Shown here: piece by piece, positions 48,750 through 54,942 of the stretch
Layout: every line of letters begins with the position of its first letter
How positions within the stretch are numbered: position 1 is the stretch's first letter
Assembly (NCBI GenBank): GCA_017555105.1
Contig: JAFZHB010000016.1
Span: 1-64,000 of the forward strand
Direction: 5' to 3'
Origin: Alistipes sp.
GTDB lineage: Bacteria; Bacteroidota; Bacteroidia; Bacteroidales; Rikenellaceae
Length of the DNA: 64,000 bases
The notes under the pieces: generated by a model
Database searches by the model: none
Seen by the model: only the letters and a program-made list of their open reading frames with translations
What the model was told of the DNA's origin: nothing
Made by a program: the position numbers and the translations under genes

Positions 48750-49502
48750 TTAATTTTGAAAGATGGGTGCAACCTCCCGAATCCACCAGTCGGCCATCCG
48801 TTTGTGACCGGCCGGGGTGGGATGAATGCCGTCCCAAATCCAATATTCACCTGCCACCGGAAGCGCCATCAACTCCTCGAAAAGGCGATCGAAGCGAACC
48901 AGCATCGCTCCATACTCCTCGGCCAGGCGCACAACAATCGCCGTCAAAGCGGCCACATCCTCTGCGCGGTGCGCATAGTTCGTCTGTTGCGCCATACGAC
49001 CCGTTTGAGCAACAAAGGGGGTGCAGAGCACCAACCGAACCGATGGGAAGGCTGTTCGGGTGCGGTCGAGTAGGGCACGATAGGAGGCCTCCCAGGCAGC
49101 ACCATCGATCCGCTCGCCCCGTTGCAGGGCACGGTCCACATCGTTCGTGCCGATCAAGATCGAAACGAGGTCGGGCTGCAGGGCTTCGACATCCTGCTCC
49201 CAGCGGGCATGCAGCTCCTGGAGGGTGTAGCCGCTGATGCCGCGGTTGTAGCAGACGAGGCCGCGCGTAGGATATTCACTCTCGAAGTGTGCCGCCGTAA
49301 AGAGCATATAGCTATGGCCGTAGAGGTGGTTTAGATCGCGCTGATTGCGCTCCTCGGCCGCAGCCATAGATCCCCCACTGCGTCCCCAACCACCATCGGT
49401 AATCGAGTCGCCGATGTAGACGATTCGGAAGCCCTGCGCAAAGCCACACAAGGGGCAGAGCAAGAGGAGAAAAAGCAAGAGACGCCGCATGATAGCATTC
49501 AC
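48750..49502 (-). CDS. Exported SGNH/GDSL esterase
   Basis: 250 residues with a signal peptide (RRLLLFLLLLCPLCGFAQG). All SGNH blocks are visible: IGDSITDGGWG (nucleophile Ser), NRGISGYTLQEL (Gly), ILIGTNDVDRAL (Asn) and DGIHPTPAGHKRM (Asp and His). It probably removes acetyl groups from a glycan. It begins 17 bp after the alpha-L-fucosidase stop, so the two are likely a small glycan-processing operon. MRRLL, four codons in, is an alternative start. Confidence 0.87.
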   Translation of the reverse strand: MNAIMRRLLLFLLLLCPLCGFAQGFRIVYIGDSITDGGWGRSGGSMAAAEERNQRDLNHLYGHSYMLFTAAHFESEYPTRGLVCYNRGISGYTLQELHARWEQDVEALQPDLVSILIGTNDVDRALQRGERIDGAAWEASYRALLDRTRTAFPSVRLVLCTPFVAQTGRMAQQTNYAHRAEDVAALTAIVVRLAEEYGAMLVRFDRLFEELMALPVAGEYWIWDGIHPTPAGHKRMADWWIREVAPIFQN

Positions 49503-49519
49503 TGATAATAGATCAACTG

Positions 49520-50950
49520 CTACTCCAAATCAAAGTGCACCACCTGTGCCGCATCCGACGGGAGGCGACCATTCTTGGGGATTGTCAGCTGCAATCCGTC
49601 GGCCTGCTGGGCGAAGGGGCAGTCGTAGTTCTTCTTGACCGAGAGGAGCGTAGCCTGCTTCACGCGCTGCGATCCGAGTGCAGCGGGCGTGACAGCCGAC
49701 AACTGCACGGTCGTGCCCTGCCCCGGCCAATCGAGGAAGATGGCGTAGAGGGCATTCCCCTTGCGCGTATAGTGCACACGAAGTCCATCCACCTCCTCAC
49801 CCGAGCAAACAAATGGGCGGGTGCCGTAGATCGCCTCGCCATAGGACCAGAGCCATACACCCACATTCTGCACCACATCCTGCTGGTTCTGCGGGATCGT
49901 GCCGTCTGCCTTCGGTGAGAGGTTCAACAGCAGGCGTCCGTTGTTAGAGACCACCCGCACGAGGTGTTGGATGATCTCCTGATGCGAGAGGAGCTCCATC
50001 CCCTTCACATAGCCCCACGAGCGGTGGTAGCCGTTGCTGATCGTCAGGTCCGAGAGCCACGGCTCGGGGTCGATCTCCGTCGGCGCGTGCATCTCGTGAT
50101 CGAGCATGCAGACCGTGCGCGGCAACTCCTCGTATTTATAGGTCACGACCACCTGCTGATCGCGCTCCTCGGCACGGTTGAAGTAGTGCGCCAAGAACTC
50201 CCGCTTGAGCGAGTCGGGAATCTGATCCATCCAAGCGTCGAAATAGATGATGTCGGGGCTATACTGATCCACCACCTCACGCCCCTTGTTGAGCCACATC
50301 TCAAGCCACTCCTCGTGCTCCATCAGGCAGCCGTAGAGCTTTTCGTACTTGGGATTATTGGCCGCCCAGTGCTCCTTGACCTTCACATAGGTGTAGTTGT
50401 TCTCGTGGTGGAGCGAGAGAAAAAGTTTCATGCCACGCGCCTTGATCGCCTGCGAGAGCTCCCCCACCAGGTCACGCTTCGGGCCCATCTTGGCCGCACA
50501 GAAGGGGGTCTGCTTCGAGTCCCACATCGAGAATCCGTCGTGGTGCTCGGCCACCATACCAGCAAACTGCGCACCACTCTCCTTGAAGAGCGTAGCCCAC
50601 GCCTCGGGATCGAATCGCTCGGCCTTGAACATCGGGATGAAGTCGTGGTAGCCGAACTCCTCGAGCGGACCCCACAGCTGCTCGTGACGACGATGTCCGC
50701 CCATCAAGAAATCCGCCGAGGTGGAATCGCGGTGCATATAGTAATAGTACTGCTCGTTGCCGTAGGCGGGCACGGAGTAGACGCCCCAATGGACATAGAT
50801 GCCGAACTTCGCATCACGCATCCAATCGGGCACCGCTTCGTGTTTTTCGAGCGATGACCAATCGGCCGTGTACGAGCCTTCGGCCGTGGATGATGGGGCG
50901 CAGGCCGCAAAGAACACCAGCGCACCCAGCAAGGTAAAGAGGTTTTTCAT
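49520..50950 (-). CDS. Alpha-L-fucosidase, GH29
   Basis: Releases L-fucose from host or plant glycans outside the cytoplasm. 476 residues with a lipoprotein signal (LGALVFFAAC). The GH29 pattern is well kept: KFGIYVHWGVYSVPAYGNEQ near the N-terminus (in part), VAEHHDGFSMWDSK around residue 135, and the nucleophile Asp in DIIYFDAWMD around 235. The C-terminal beta-sandwich follows after about residue 360. The general acid of GH29 is variable and was not assigned. It is first in a two-gene unit with the SGNH esterase. Confidence 0.93.
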   Translation of the reverse strand: MKNLFTLLGALVFFAACAPSSTAEGSYTADWSSLEKHEAVPDWMRDAKFGIYVHWGVYSVPAYGNEQYYYYMHRDSTSADFLMGGHRRHEQLWGPLEEFGYHDFIPMFKAERFDPEAWATLFKESGAQFAGMVAEHHDGFSMWDSKQTPFCAAKMGPKRDLVGELSQAIKARGMKLFLSLHHENNYTYVKVKEHWAANNPKYEKLYGCLMEHEEWLEMWLNKGREVVDQYSPDIIYFDAWMDQIPDSLKREFLAHYFNRAEERDQQVVVTYKYEELPRTVCMLDHEMHAPTEIDPEPWLSDLTISNGYHRSWGYVKGMELLSHQEIIQHLVRVVSNNGRLLLNLSPKADGTIPQNQQDVVQNVGVWLWSYGEAIYGTRPFVCSGEEVDGLRVHYTRKGNALYAIFLDWPGQGTTVQLSAVTPAALGSQRVKQATLLSVKKNYDCPFAQQADGLQLTIPKNGRLPSDAAQVVHFDLE

Positions 50951-50976
50951 AGTAGCGAAAGGGTTGTTTTAAAAGA

Positions 50977-51006
50977 CAAATATACATATTTCTTGATGAT
51001 TTCAAA
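50977..51006 (-). promoter_or_regulatory. Promoter of the fucosidase operon
   Basis: TTTG (51003-51006), 18 nt, TATATTTG (50977-50984) on the minus strand, about 27 nt before the start codon. Confidence 0.65.
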
Positions 51007-51125
51007 CAGCCGCTCGGAAAATTTGCACCCACTCCATCTTCCGCCACCGCACGCGGCAGCTACAGAAAACGAGCCGCTGAGGGCGATGAATCTTCAGAGC
51101 AAAAACGAGAAATTCTTCCCAAAAA

Positions 51126-51156
51126 TTTGGTTTATGTGATTTTTTGCCTACCTTTG
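51126..51156 (+). promoter_or_regulatory. Promoter of tRNA-Lys
   Basis: TTTG (51126-51129), 19 nt, TACCTTTG (51149-51156). Confidence 0.78.
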
Positions 51157-51183
51157 CACCACCAAAATAAGTTTGGTACCGGA

Positions 51184-51256
51184 GATCTCGTAGCTCAGCA
51201 GGTAGAGCACAACACTTTTAATGTTGGGGTCCTGGGTTCGAGCCCCAGCGGGATCA
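51184..51256 (+). tRNA. tRNA-Lys (anticodon TTT)
   Basis: 73 nt, CCA not fully encoded (the gene is followed by CCT). Acceptor GATCTCG pairs with CGGGATC, D arm GTAGCTCAGCAGGTAGAGC, anticodon stem CAACA/TGTTG with loop CTTTTAA giving anticodon TTT, T arm CTGGGTTCGAGCCCCAG. Its 3' end is copied twice downstream (51467 and 54708), marking it as an integration target. Confidence 0.95.
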
Positions 51257-51304
51257 CCTATTTTTAAGCGACAACCGAAGCAGTGCTTCGGTTGTTTTTT
51301 TGTT
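51249..51304. repeat. Left att-like repeat: tRNA-Lys 3' end plus terminator
   Basis: 56 bp covering the last acceptor bases of tRNA-Lys and its terminator. It is repeated at 54708-54761 with one substitution and a 2-base loss in the hairpin loop. Confidence 0.75.
51271..51301 (+). terminator. Terminator of tRNA-Lys
   Basis: ACAACCGAAGC (51271-51281) pairs with GCTTCGGTTGT (51285-51295), loop AGT, then T run. Confidence 0.93.
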
Positions 51305-51466
51305 TCGTGCGTTGGTGTGCAAGCACCCCTCGCCCGCCCCAAAACAAACACCGGCCAAGCCGGTTTGTCGCTTTCTTGCGCTGGTGCGTTTGATAATGGG
51401 TTGCGAGGATATTTGTGTTGAATTTTTAATGGTATCCTCGCGAGCTGCGGGCTTGCAGCCCTCCGC

Positions 51467-51487
51467 TTCGAGCCCCAGCGGGATCAC
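51467..51487 (+). repeat. Second copy of tRNA-Lys 3' end (21 bp)
   Basis: Identical to 51237-51257 (second half of the T arm and the acceptor). A different terminator follows. The 165 bp between the first terminator and this copy hold only a hairpin CGAGGATA/TATCCTCG (51404-51440) and no gene. Confidence 0.75.
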
Positions 51488-51488
51488 T

Positions 51489-51521
51489 GAAAAAAGGAGT
51501 CGAAAAATCGACTCCTTTTTT
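51489..51521 (+). terminator. Terminator after the second tRNA-Lys 3' copy
   Basis: AAAAAGGAGTCGA pairs with TCGACTCCTTTTT around AAAA; a T run lies on either strand. Confidence 0.88.
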
Positions 51522-51538
51522 CGAGATCCTACACTTAC

Positions 51539-51577
51539 AATCCCCCTAAATCCCCCTTTGAAAAGGGGGACTTGTTA
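51539..51577 (+). repeat. C-rich hairpin repeat, copy 2
   Basis: AATCCCCCTAAATCC followed by the hairpin CCCCTTTGAAAAGGGG. It is homologous to 35881-35916. It lies in the 138-bp gap before the GIY-YIG gene, which holds nothing else. Confidence 0.6.
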
Positions 51578-51659
51578 TAATAGCGCTTGATTCCGTTGTA
51601 AAAGATTCGCCCACGACAAGCGAAGCAAACAAAACATCTACCTTCCCTACTAATAATTA

Positions 51660-52472
51660 TTAAAGATACTGTTTGACCGCACGGTAAATAACAACACTCT
51701 TACTATAAAGCCAATCAAAAGCTATTTTCCAATCATTCTTGTTGTCTATATCAAATTGGTTGACAATCAAAACGCGTTTGTGTTTTCTCTCTCCTCGCCA
51801 TTCAATCGGTTGCCCTATAGACTGCTCTATTATATTCGAATTTAAATAGAGTTTGTTATATAAATCATCTCCATCATGTATATACAAACTTGCTGTAATC
51901 ATTCGCTTTTGTCTACTAGCAGTTAAAGAGATATGGCACTGAGAAGATCCAATACTAATGTCATACCAATGTTGCGCACCCGGTTTTCTCAACGAGAACA
52001 ATTTTGTAAAGGTGTCGTTAGTATACGCGTTGCGATTAAATTCTGTCCAAAATTCAAATTGAAGATTCGCTGTGTCGGAGACTGTTGCGGAGTGTCGAAC
52101 TCCCGATTTTACAATATTCGTATCAGGGTCGATAGGCTGGTTATTTTCATATTCTGTAATCTCTGCATCATCAAGCATGGTAGCCATTCGTTTGAGGATA
52201 TTCAACGCCTCACTTGGTGTGATATTGAAAAACTCACGATTTTGACGAATGCGCAAATCGGTCAGACTATCAATCGTCTGATGAACTGCACGCTCCACCT
52301 CGGAATACTTCACCGTTTTCAAGGTTGCATAGATTTCAAACGGCAGGGGCACAGCGGTATTGTCCAACTCTTTGGAGCGGATATCCACAGGGCGAGAGCT
52401 TTTACCGATTTTCACCCAATCCTCCTTAAAACTCGGATTGGTCAAGATATATACATAGCCAGCTTCTTTCAT
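51660..52472 (-). CDS. GIY-YIG nuclease (T5orf172 type) with C-terminal DUF4268-like domain
   Basis: 270 residues. Residues 1 to about 95 form a GIY-YIG domain of the T5orf172 kind: GYVYILTN, then VKIGKSSRPVDIRSKEL (YIG variant and catalytic Arg), and EVERAVHQTI with the metal Glu, then NREFFNITP. The C-terminal half from about residue 135 (FEFWTEFNRNAY; WYDISIGSSQCHISL; DWKIAFDWLYSK) resembles DUF4268, a domain often found with restriction or defence proteins. The product may cut foreign DNA, but no modification partner is adjacent. AT-rich codons differ from the core genome. It has its own promoter flanked by an inverted repeat. Confidence 0.72.
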   Translation of the reverse strand: MKEAGYVYILTNPSFKEDWVKIGKSSRPVDIRSKELDNTAVPLPFEIYATLKTVKYSEVERAVHQTIDSLTDLRIRQNREFFNITPSEALNILKRMATMLDDAEITEYENNQPIDPDTNIVKSGVRHSATVSDTANLQFEFWTEFNRNAYTNDTFTKLFSLRKPGAQHWYDISIGSSQCHISLTASRQKRMITASLYIHDGDDLYNKLYLNSNIIEQSIGQPIEWRGERKHKRVLIVNQFDIDNKNDWKIAFDWLYSKSVVIYRAVKQYL

Positions 52473-52529
52473 AGGGTTTGTAGTTTGCGTGTAACAAAGT
52501 TACTCATTTTTCGCAATTTCACAAACCCT
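52473..52529 (-). promoter_or_regulatory. Promoter of the GIY-YIG gene inside an inverted repeat
   Basis: TTTG (52522-52525), 19 nt, TAACTTTG (52495-52502) on the minus strand. The promoter is bracketed by AGGGTTTGT (52473-52481) and ACAAACCCT (52521-52529), a perfect 9-bp inverted repeat that could be an operator or a loop-forming site. Confidence 0.6.
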
Positions 52530-53084
52530 CACCGATAAAACCCGATAAAGCAACCGTACCAAACGGTTGCGGCTTATGTTGGCTCACTGTAAAATTCCAG
52601 TGGGGAGATTATGAAAAACTGTTATCTTAGTAATATGGGGAAGTGCGAACAACTTTGAGAATCGATAAAAATCCGCAAGAGTTTTTGAATTCGAGCGGTA
52701 AAGATACCAGTAATCAACAACACCCGCTGGGTAAGCCCAAACCGTGACAATTGTCACTAGTTCATTTTGCTTCCGAGATGCGGCAGTTTACTGCATTTTG
52801 GAAAAAATTATTTTGTTGAACTAAATCAGCGGTAGGCAAAATGACCGTAACTGCCTAGCGATTGCTCTAAAAAATAGCCGATACTCTGCGAAAGTTGCAT
52901 TTTTTTCAAACGTTCGCAGAGTATCGGGGCTTTTTACTAAAGTATAGCTAATTTCATATTTTCTAATAAACTTTACGATACAATCAATACATATTGGAGT
53001 TTCGGAAATTGTATCAATAGCATTAGCAACCCATAAGCCTTTTTGCAGTTGCCCATTGTTCCACTAACTTTTCCTGCTATTCGT
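52530..53084. other. Non-coding remnant stretch of the island
   Basis: No intact gene is seen. It contains a 15-bp inverted repeat CCGATACTCTGCGAA / TTCGCAGAGTATCGG (52878-52892, 52913-52927) with T runs on both sides, probably a bidirectional terminator left from a mobile element. An open minus-strand frame without a start crosses it. The rest is unassigned. Confidence 0.5.
52868..52935. terminator. Orphan bidirectional terminator
   Basis: 15-bp stem (arms 52878-52892 and 52913-52927), then GGCTTTTT on the plus side and CTATTTTTT on the minus side. No flanking gene ends here now. Confidence 0.55.
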
Positions 53085-53252
53085 CTATTTGCCAATTCGC
53101 TGGGATTGCTTTGCTTGCTCCAGCATCTCCGCCTGCTGTAGGGCTTGACTGTGCGTAGTTGCATACGAGGTACGCCCCAATGAACGCCTCACCTGCACAG
53201 CAGAGTCCTGCATGCCCCTTTTGATTAAACTGATTAAGATCTGTTTTGTCAT
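53085..53252 (-). CDS. Small hypothetical protein, 55 residues
   Basis: Reads ATG ACA AAA CAG at 53252 to TAG at 53085. The peptide is basic and helical in look (KRGMQDSAVQVRRSLGRTS; QALQQAEMLEQAKQSQRIGK in part), with a Gln/Ala-rich end. I do not recognise it. It may be a true small gene or the tail of a decayed mobilisation gene. No consensus promoter was found upstream, and two other frames are also partly open here, which lowers confidence. Confidence 0.3.
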   Translation of the reverse strand: MTKQILISLIKRGMQDSAVQVRRSLGRTSYATTHSQALQQAEMLEQAKQSQRIGK

Positions 53253-53320
53253 TGACAATCTGTTTTATACGAAAGGCTATGATACGAAGAATTTTTGGAG
53301 GAACAATAAGCTGTGTCCCT

Positions 53321-53373
53321 AAAAAGCAAATCTCTGCCAAATCTCATTTTTGATGGAGATTTGGCAGAGATTT
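53321..53373 (-). terminator. Terminator of the toxin-antitoxin operon
   Basis: A perfect 18-bp inverted repeat (53328-53345 and 53356-53373) with a 10-nt loop, starting 16 bp after the toxin stop; the minus transcript continues GCTTTTT. Confidence 0.85.
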
Positions 53374-53388
53374 GAAATATCATATTGA

Positions 53389-53784
53389 TTATTGAAAGAA
53401 TCTTTTCTCTCTTGCAGAGAACAATGGAGATGCTAGAGCTGCATTCAGCAACATTTGCATGTCAGATGGGTGCATTCTCCCCTTAAATTGTGCATTGCCA
53501 GAACTTAGGTCGTTTATAAGTTCATTCTTGCTGATTGTCGCCAAATCATGTCCTGCCACAAAAGAAACATGTGTTAGAAAAGGATAGTCGGATGGTTTAA
53601 TGGGCATCTGCATCTGCGTCATTGCATTATTTCTCGATACAAAACCATTGATATTTGAGTTAATGAAAAAATACCCAATATAATTATGCTTATCCTCTCC
53701 GACAATCACAAAGAACTTATTCTTTGGAGGATTTGTACTGGTAAAATATCTATGGTAGATGTCGCCTCGCTGTACTGCTCTCAT
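53389..53784 (-). CDS. Putative toxin of a Panacea toxin-antitoxin pair (PemK/MazF-like barrel suspected)
   Basis: 131 residues. The N-terminus MRAVQRGDIYHRYF followed by KNKFFVIVGEDKHNYIGYFF resembles the strand pattern of MazF/PemK toxins (RGDIYW... RPVLVI), but the match is weak and the rest is not recognised. Its ATG overlaps the antitoxin stop by 4 bp (ATGA), the usual translational coupling, and a strong terminator follows. If it is a MazF relative, it would be an mRNA endoribonuclease. Panacea antitoxins pair with many unrelated toxin folds, so the activity is open. Confidence 0.55.
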   Translation of the reverse strand: MRAVQRGDIYHRYFTSTNPPKNKFFVIVGEDKHNYIGYFFINSNINGFVSRNNAMTQMQMPIKPSDYPFLTHVSFVAGHDLATISKNELINDLSSGNAQFKGRMHPSDMQMLLNAALASPLFSAREKRFFQ

Positions 53785-54326
53785 CGTGATAATTCTTTTT
53801 GTGCAGTAATGCTTTCTACAACAAAATTAATATAAGCTTCGTCAGCATCGCATTCACGCAAAATATCCTCCACAGATATTTCATCAACAATTGGATTGTC
53901 CCATGCATTTTGCCAAGCAGAACCATGAGATAGACGGGTCATCTCGCCAAAATCAAAGGCAGAGTACTTATCAATAGACGAGTCTAATTCACTAATATCT
54001 GTATCGGAAAGATAACTAATGTCGGCATCACGCAGTGGTTCCAAAAATTTACCATTTACGGCAAAGAATGCTTTTAAATCATCCATTACATACCAGCTAT
54101 CACCACGCACGATTTTAACCATATCATAAATGGATGATGGTACGGGACCATATTTCATAGCGATATATCTATCTCCAGTTATGGCTCTACCATACTGAGA
54201 TAGATGCAACATATCAGCGAAATACAGAATCTTAAAGATTTTGTGTATGTCTCGCTTCTCAACCCTATTTGCTACATACAACAAAGCGTTAAGGGCTCGA
54301 TTAAAATCAAAGATAGGAGTTGCCAT
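53781..54326 (-). CDS. Panacea (DUF4065/SocA-like) domain antitoxin
   Basis: 181 residues. The Panacea core is clear from about residue 25: IHKIFKILYFADMLHLSQYG (in part), RAITGDRYIAMKYGPVPSSIYDM (in part), and an all-helical C-terminus with LSHGSAWQNAW. Such proteins neutralise many different toxins encoded next door. Here the antitoxin is upstream and overlaps the small downstream gene by 4 bp. It has its own strong promoter with a leader of about 12 nt. AT-rich codons mark it as acquired. Confidence 0.8.
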   Translation of the reverse strand: MATPIFDFNRALNALLYVANRVEKRDIHKIFKILYFADMLHLSQYGRAITGDRYIAMKYGPVPSSIYDMVKIVRGDSWYVMDDLKAFFAVNGKFLEPLRDADISYLSDTDISELDSSIDKYSAFDFGEMTRLSHGSAWQNAWDNPIVDEISVEDILRECDADEAYINFVVESITAQKELSR

Positions 54327-54345
54327 AATACACTTAATTACACTA

Positions 54346-54377
54346 CAAATATATAAACTTTTTTATCAAAATGCAAA
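54346..54377 (-). promoter_or_regulatory. Promoter of the toxin-antitoxin operon
   Basis: TTTG (54374-54377), 20 nt, TATATTTG (54346-54353) on the minus strand, 20 nt before the antitoxin start. Confidence 0.75.
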
Positions 54378-54523
54378 TTTTGCAAAAAACTTGCCAGCTA
54401 ATTTACTGTAACATAGCAACTTTTGTTTATGCCTAAATAATTACAGCAAACACATATACAAAAGTGCTTTGTGCGCCATTTATCACTTCTGTAAAAGTAT
54501 TTTTGAAAATTGCCTCAAAACCG

Positions 54524-54555
54524 TTTGCTCACCCGAAAAATTATTTCTATATTTG
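54524..54555 (+). promoter_or_regulatory. Orphan consensus promoter
   Basis: TTTG (54524-54527), 20 nt, TATATTTG (54548-54555). It faces no recognised gene; the next strong terminator is at 54731-54758. Confidence 0.65.
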
Positions 54556-54561
54556 CTAATA

Positions 54562-54759
54562 GCGCAACCCAAGTCAGTAGTGGAATTACCTAGAATGAGG
54601 TCAATTTGCCGCCTAAATTTTAGTGTAGAAAACCGCATCAGTGAGTGCAGAGTGACATTTAAAAAGTGCCTTGTGTGTGCGTCTGGCGCAGCAACCGACC
54701 ATCCCGCCGGGATCACCTAATTTTAAGCGACAACCGAAGCAGCTTCGGTTGTTTTTTTG
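54562..54759 (+). ncRNA. Candidate small RNA or small-ORF transcript
   Basis: About 200 nt between the promoter at 54524-54555 and the copied tRNA-Lys terminator (ACAACCGAAG / CTTCGGTTGT, 54731-54753). It contains a 41-codon frame from ATG 54595 that ends in the copied tRNA piece (starts MRSICRLNF), of no recognised family. It may be a real small RNA, a small protein gene, or the cut-off start of a lost gene joined to the att copy. Confidence 0.4.
54622..54638 (+). repeat. 17-bp repeat flanking the Fic segment, left
   Basis: AGTGTAGAAAACCGCAT, repeated at 56002-56018 with one change. Similarity continues weakly beyond (GAG, CAGA). Confidence 0.55.
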
Positions 54760-54761
54760 TT
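54708..54761. repeat. Right att-like repeat: tRNA-Lys 3' end plus terminator
   Basis: 54 bp matching 51249-51304 with one substitution and a 2-base deletion in the terminator loop. Only the last bases of the tRNA are present. Confidence 0.75.
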
Positions 54762-54843
54762 GTATAAGCGAGCGGGCGGGCTTGCACGCAACAACTCGAT
54801 CATACAACATGACACTTGATAAAAAGCCCAAATAGAGTGCTTA

Positions 54844-54925
54844 CGGGACATAAATATGTAATTTTCGGGACATTTAGCTCGTTATCTGTCCCGTATTTTC
54901 AAATAAAATCACTATATTTGTCCCG
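54844..54925 (+). promoter_or_regulatory. Fic gene promoter with four heptamer operators
   Basis: CGGGACA at 54844-54850 and 54866-54872, and its complement TGTCCCG at 54887-54893 and 54919-54925. The -7 box TATATTTG is 54913-54920, so the last heptamer overlaps the promoter. Spacings of 22, 21 and 32 nt place all four near the same face of the helix. Confidence 0.65.
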
Positions 54926-54942
54926 AATAAAGAGAATAGCGT

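Larger units (their letters stand above)
51257..54707. mobile_element. tRNA-Lys integrated accessory island (no integrase left)
   Basis: About 3.45 kb between two direct repeats of the tRNA-Lys 3' end and terminator. The content is visibly AT-rich compared with the flanks. It includes a GIY-YIG/DUF4268 gene, a Panacea antitoxin-toxin pair and a non-coding stretch with leftover inverted repeats. No integrase, excisionase or mobilisation gene is intact. A further 21-bp copy of the tRNA 3' end at 51467 suggests more than one insertion. The element type is not identified. Confidence 0.65.

Noticed and set aside
52973-53340. Overlapping minus-strand frames of 63 and 87 codons in the island
   Set aside because: They overlap each other and the 55-codon frame, cross terminator-like repeats, and show no recognisable domain; at most one of the three can be real.
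54708-54720. Second tRNA-Lys gene
   Set aside because: Only the last acceptor bases and the terminator are copied.
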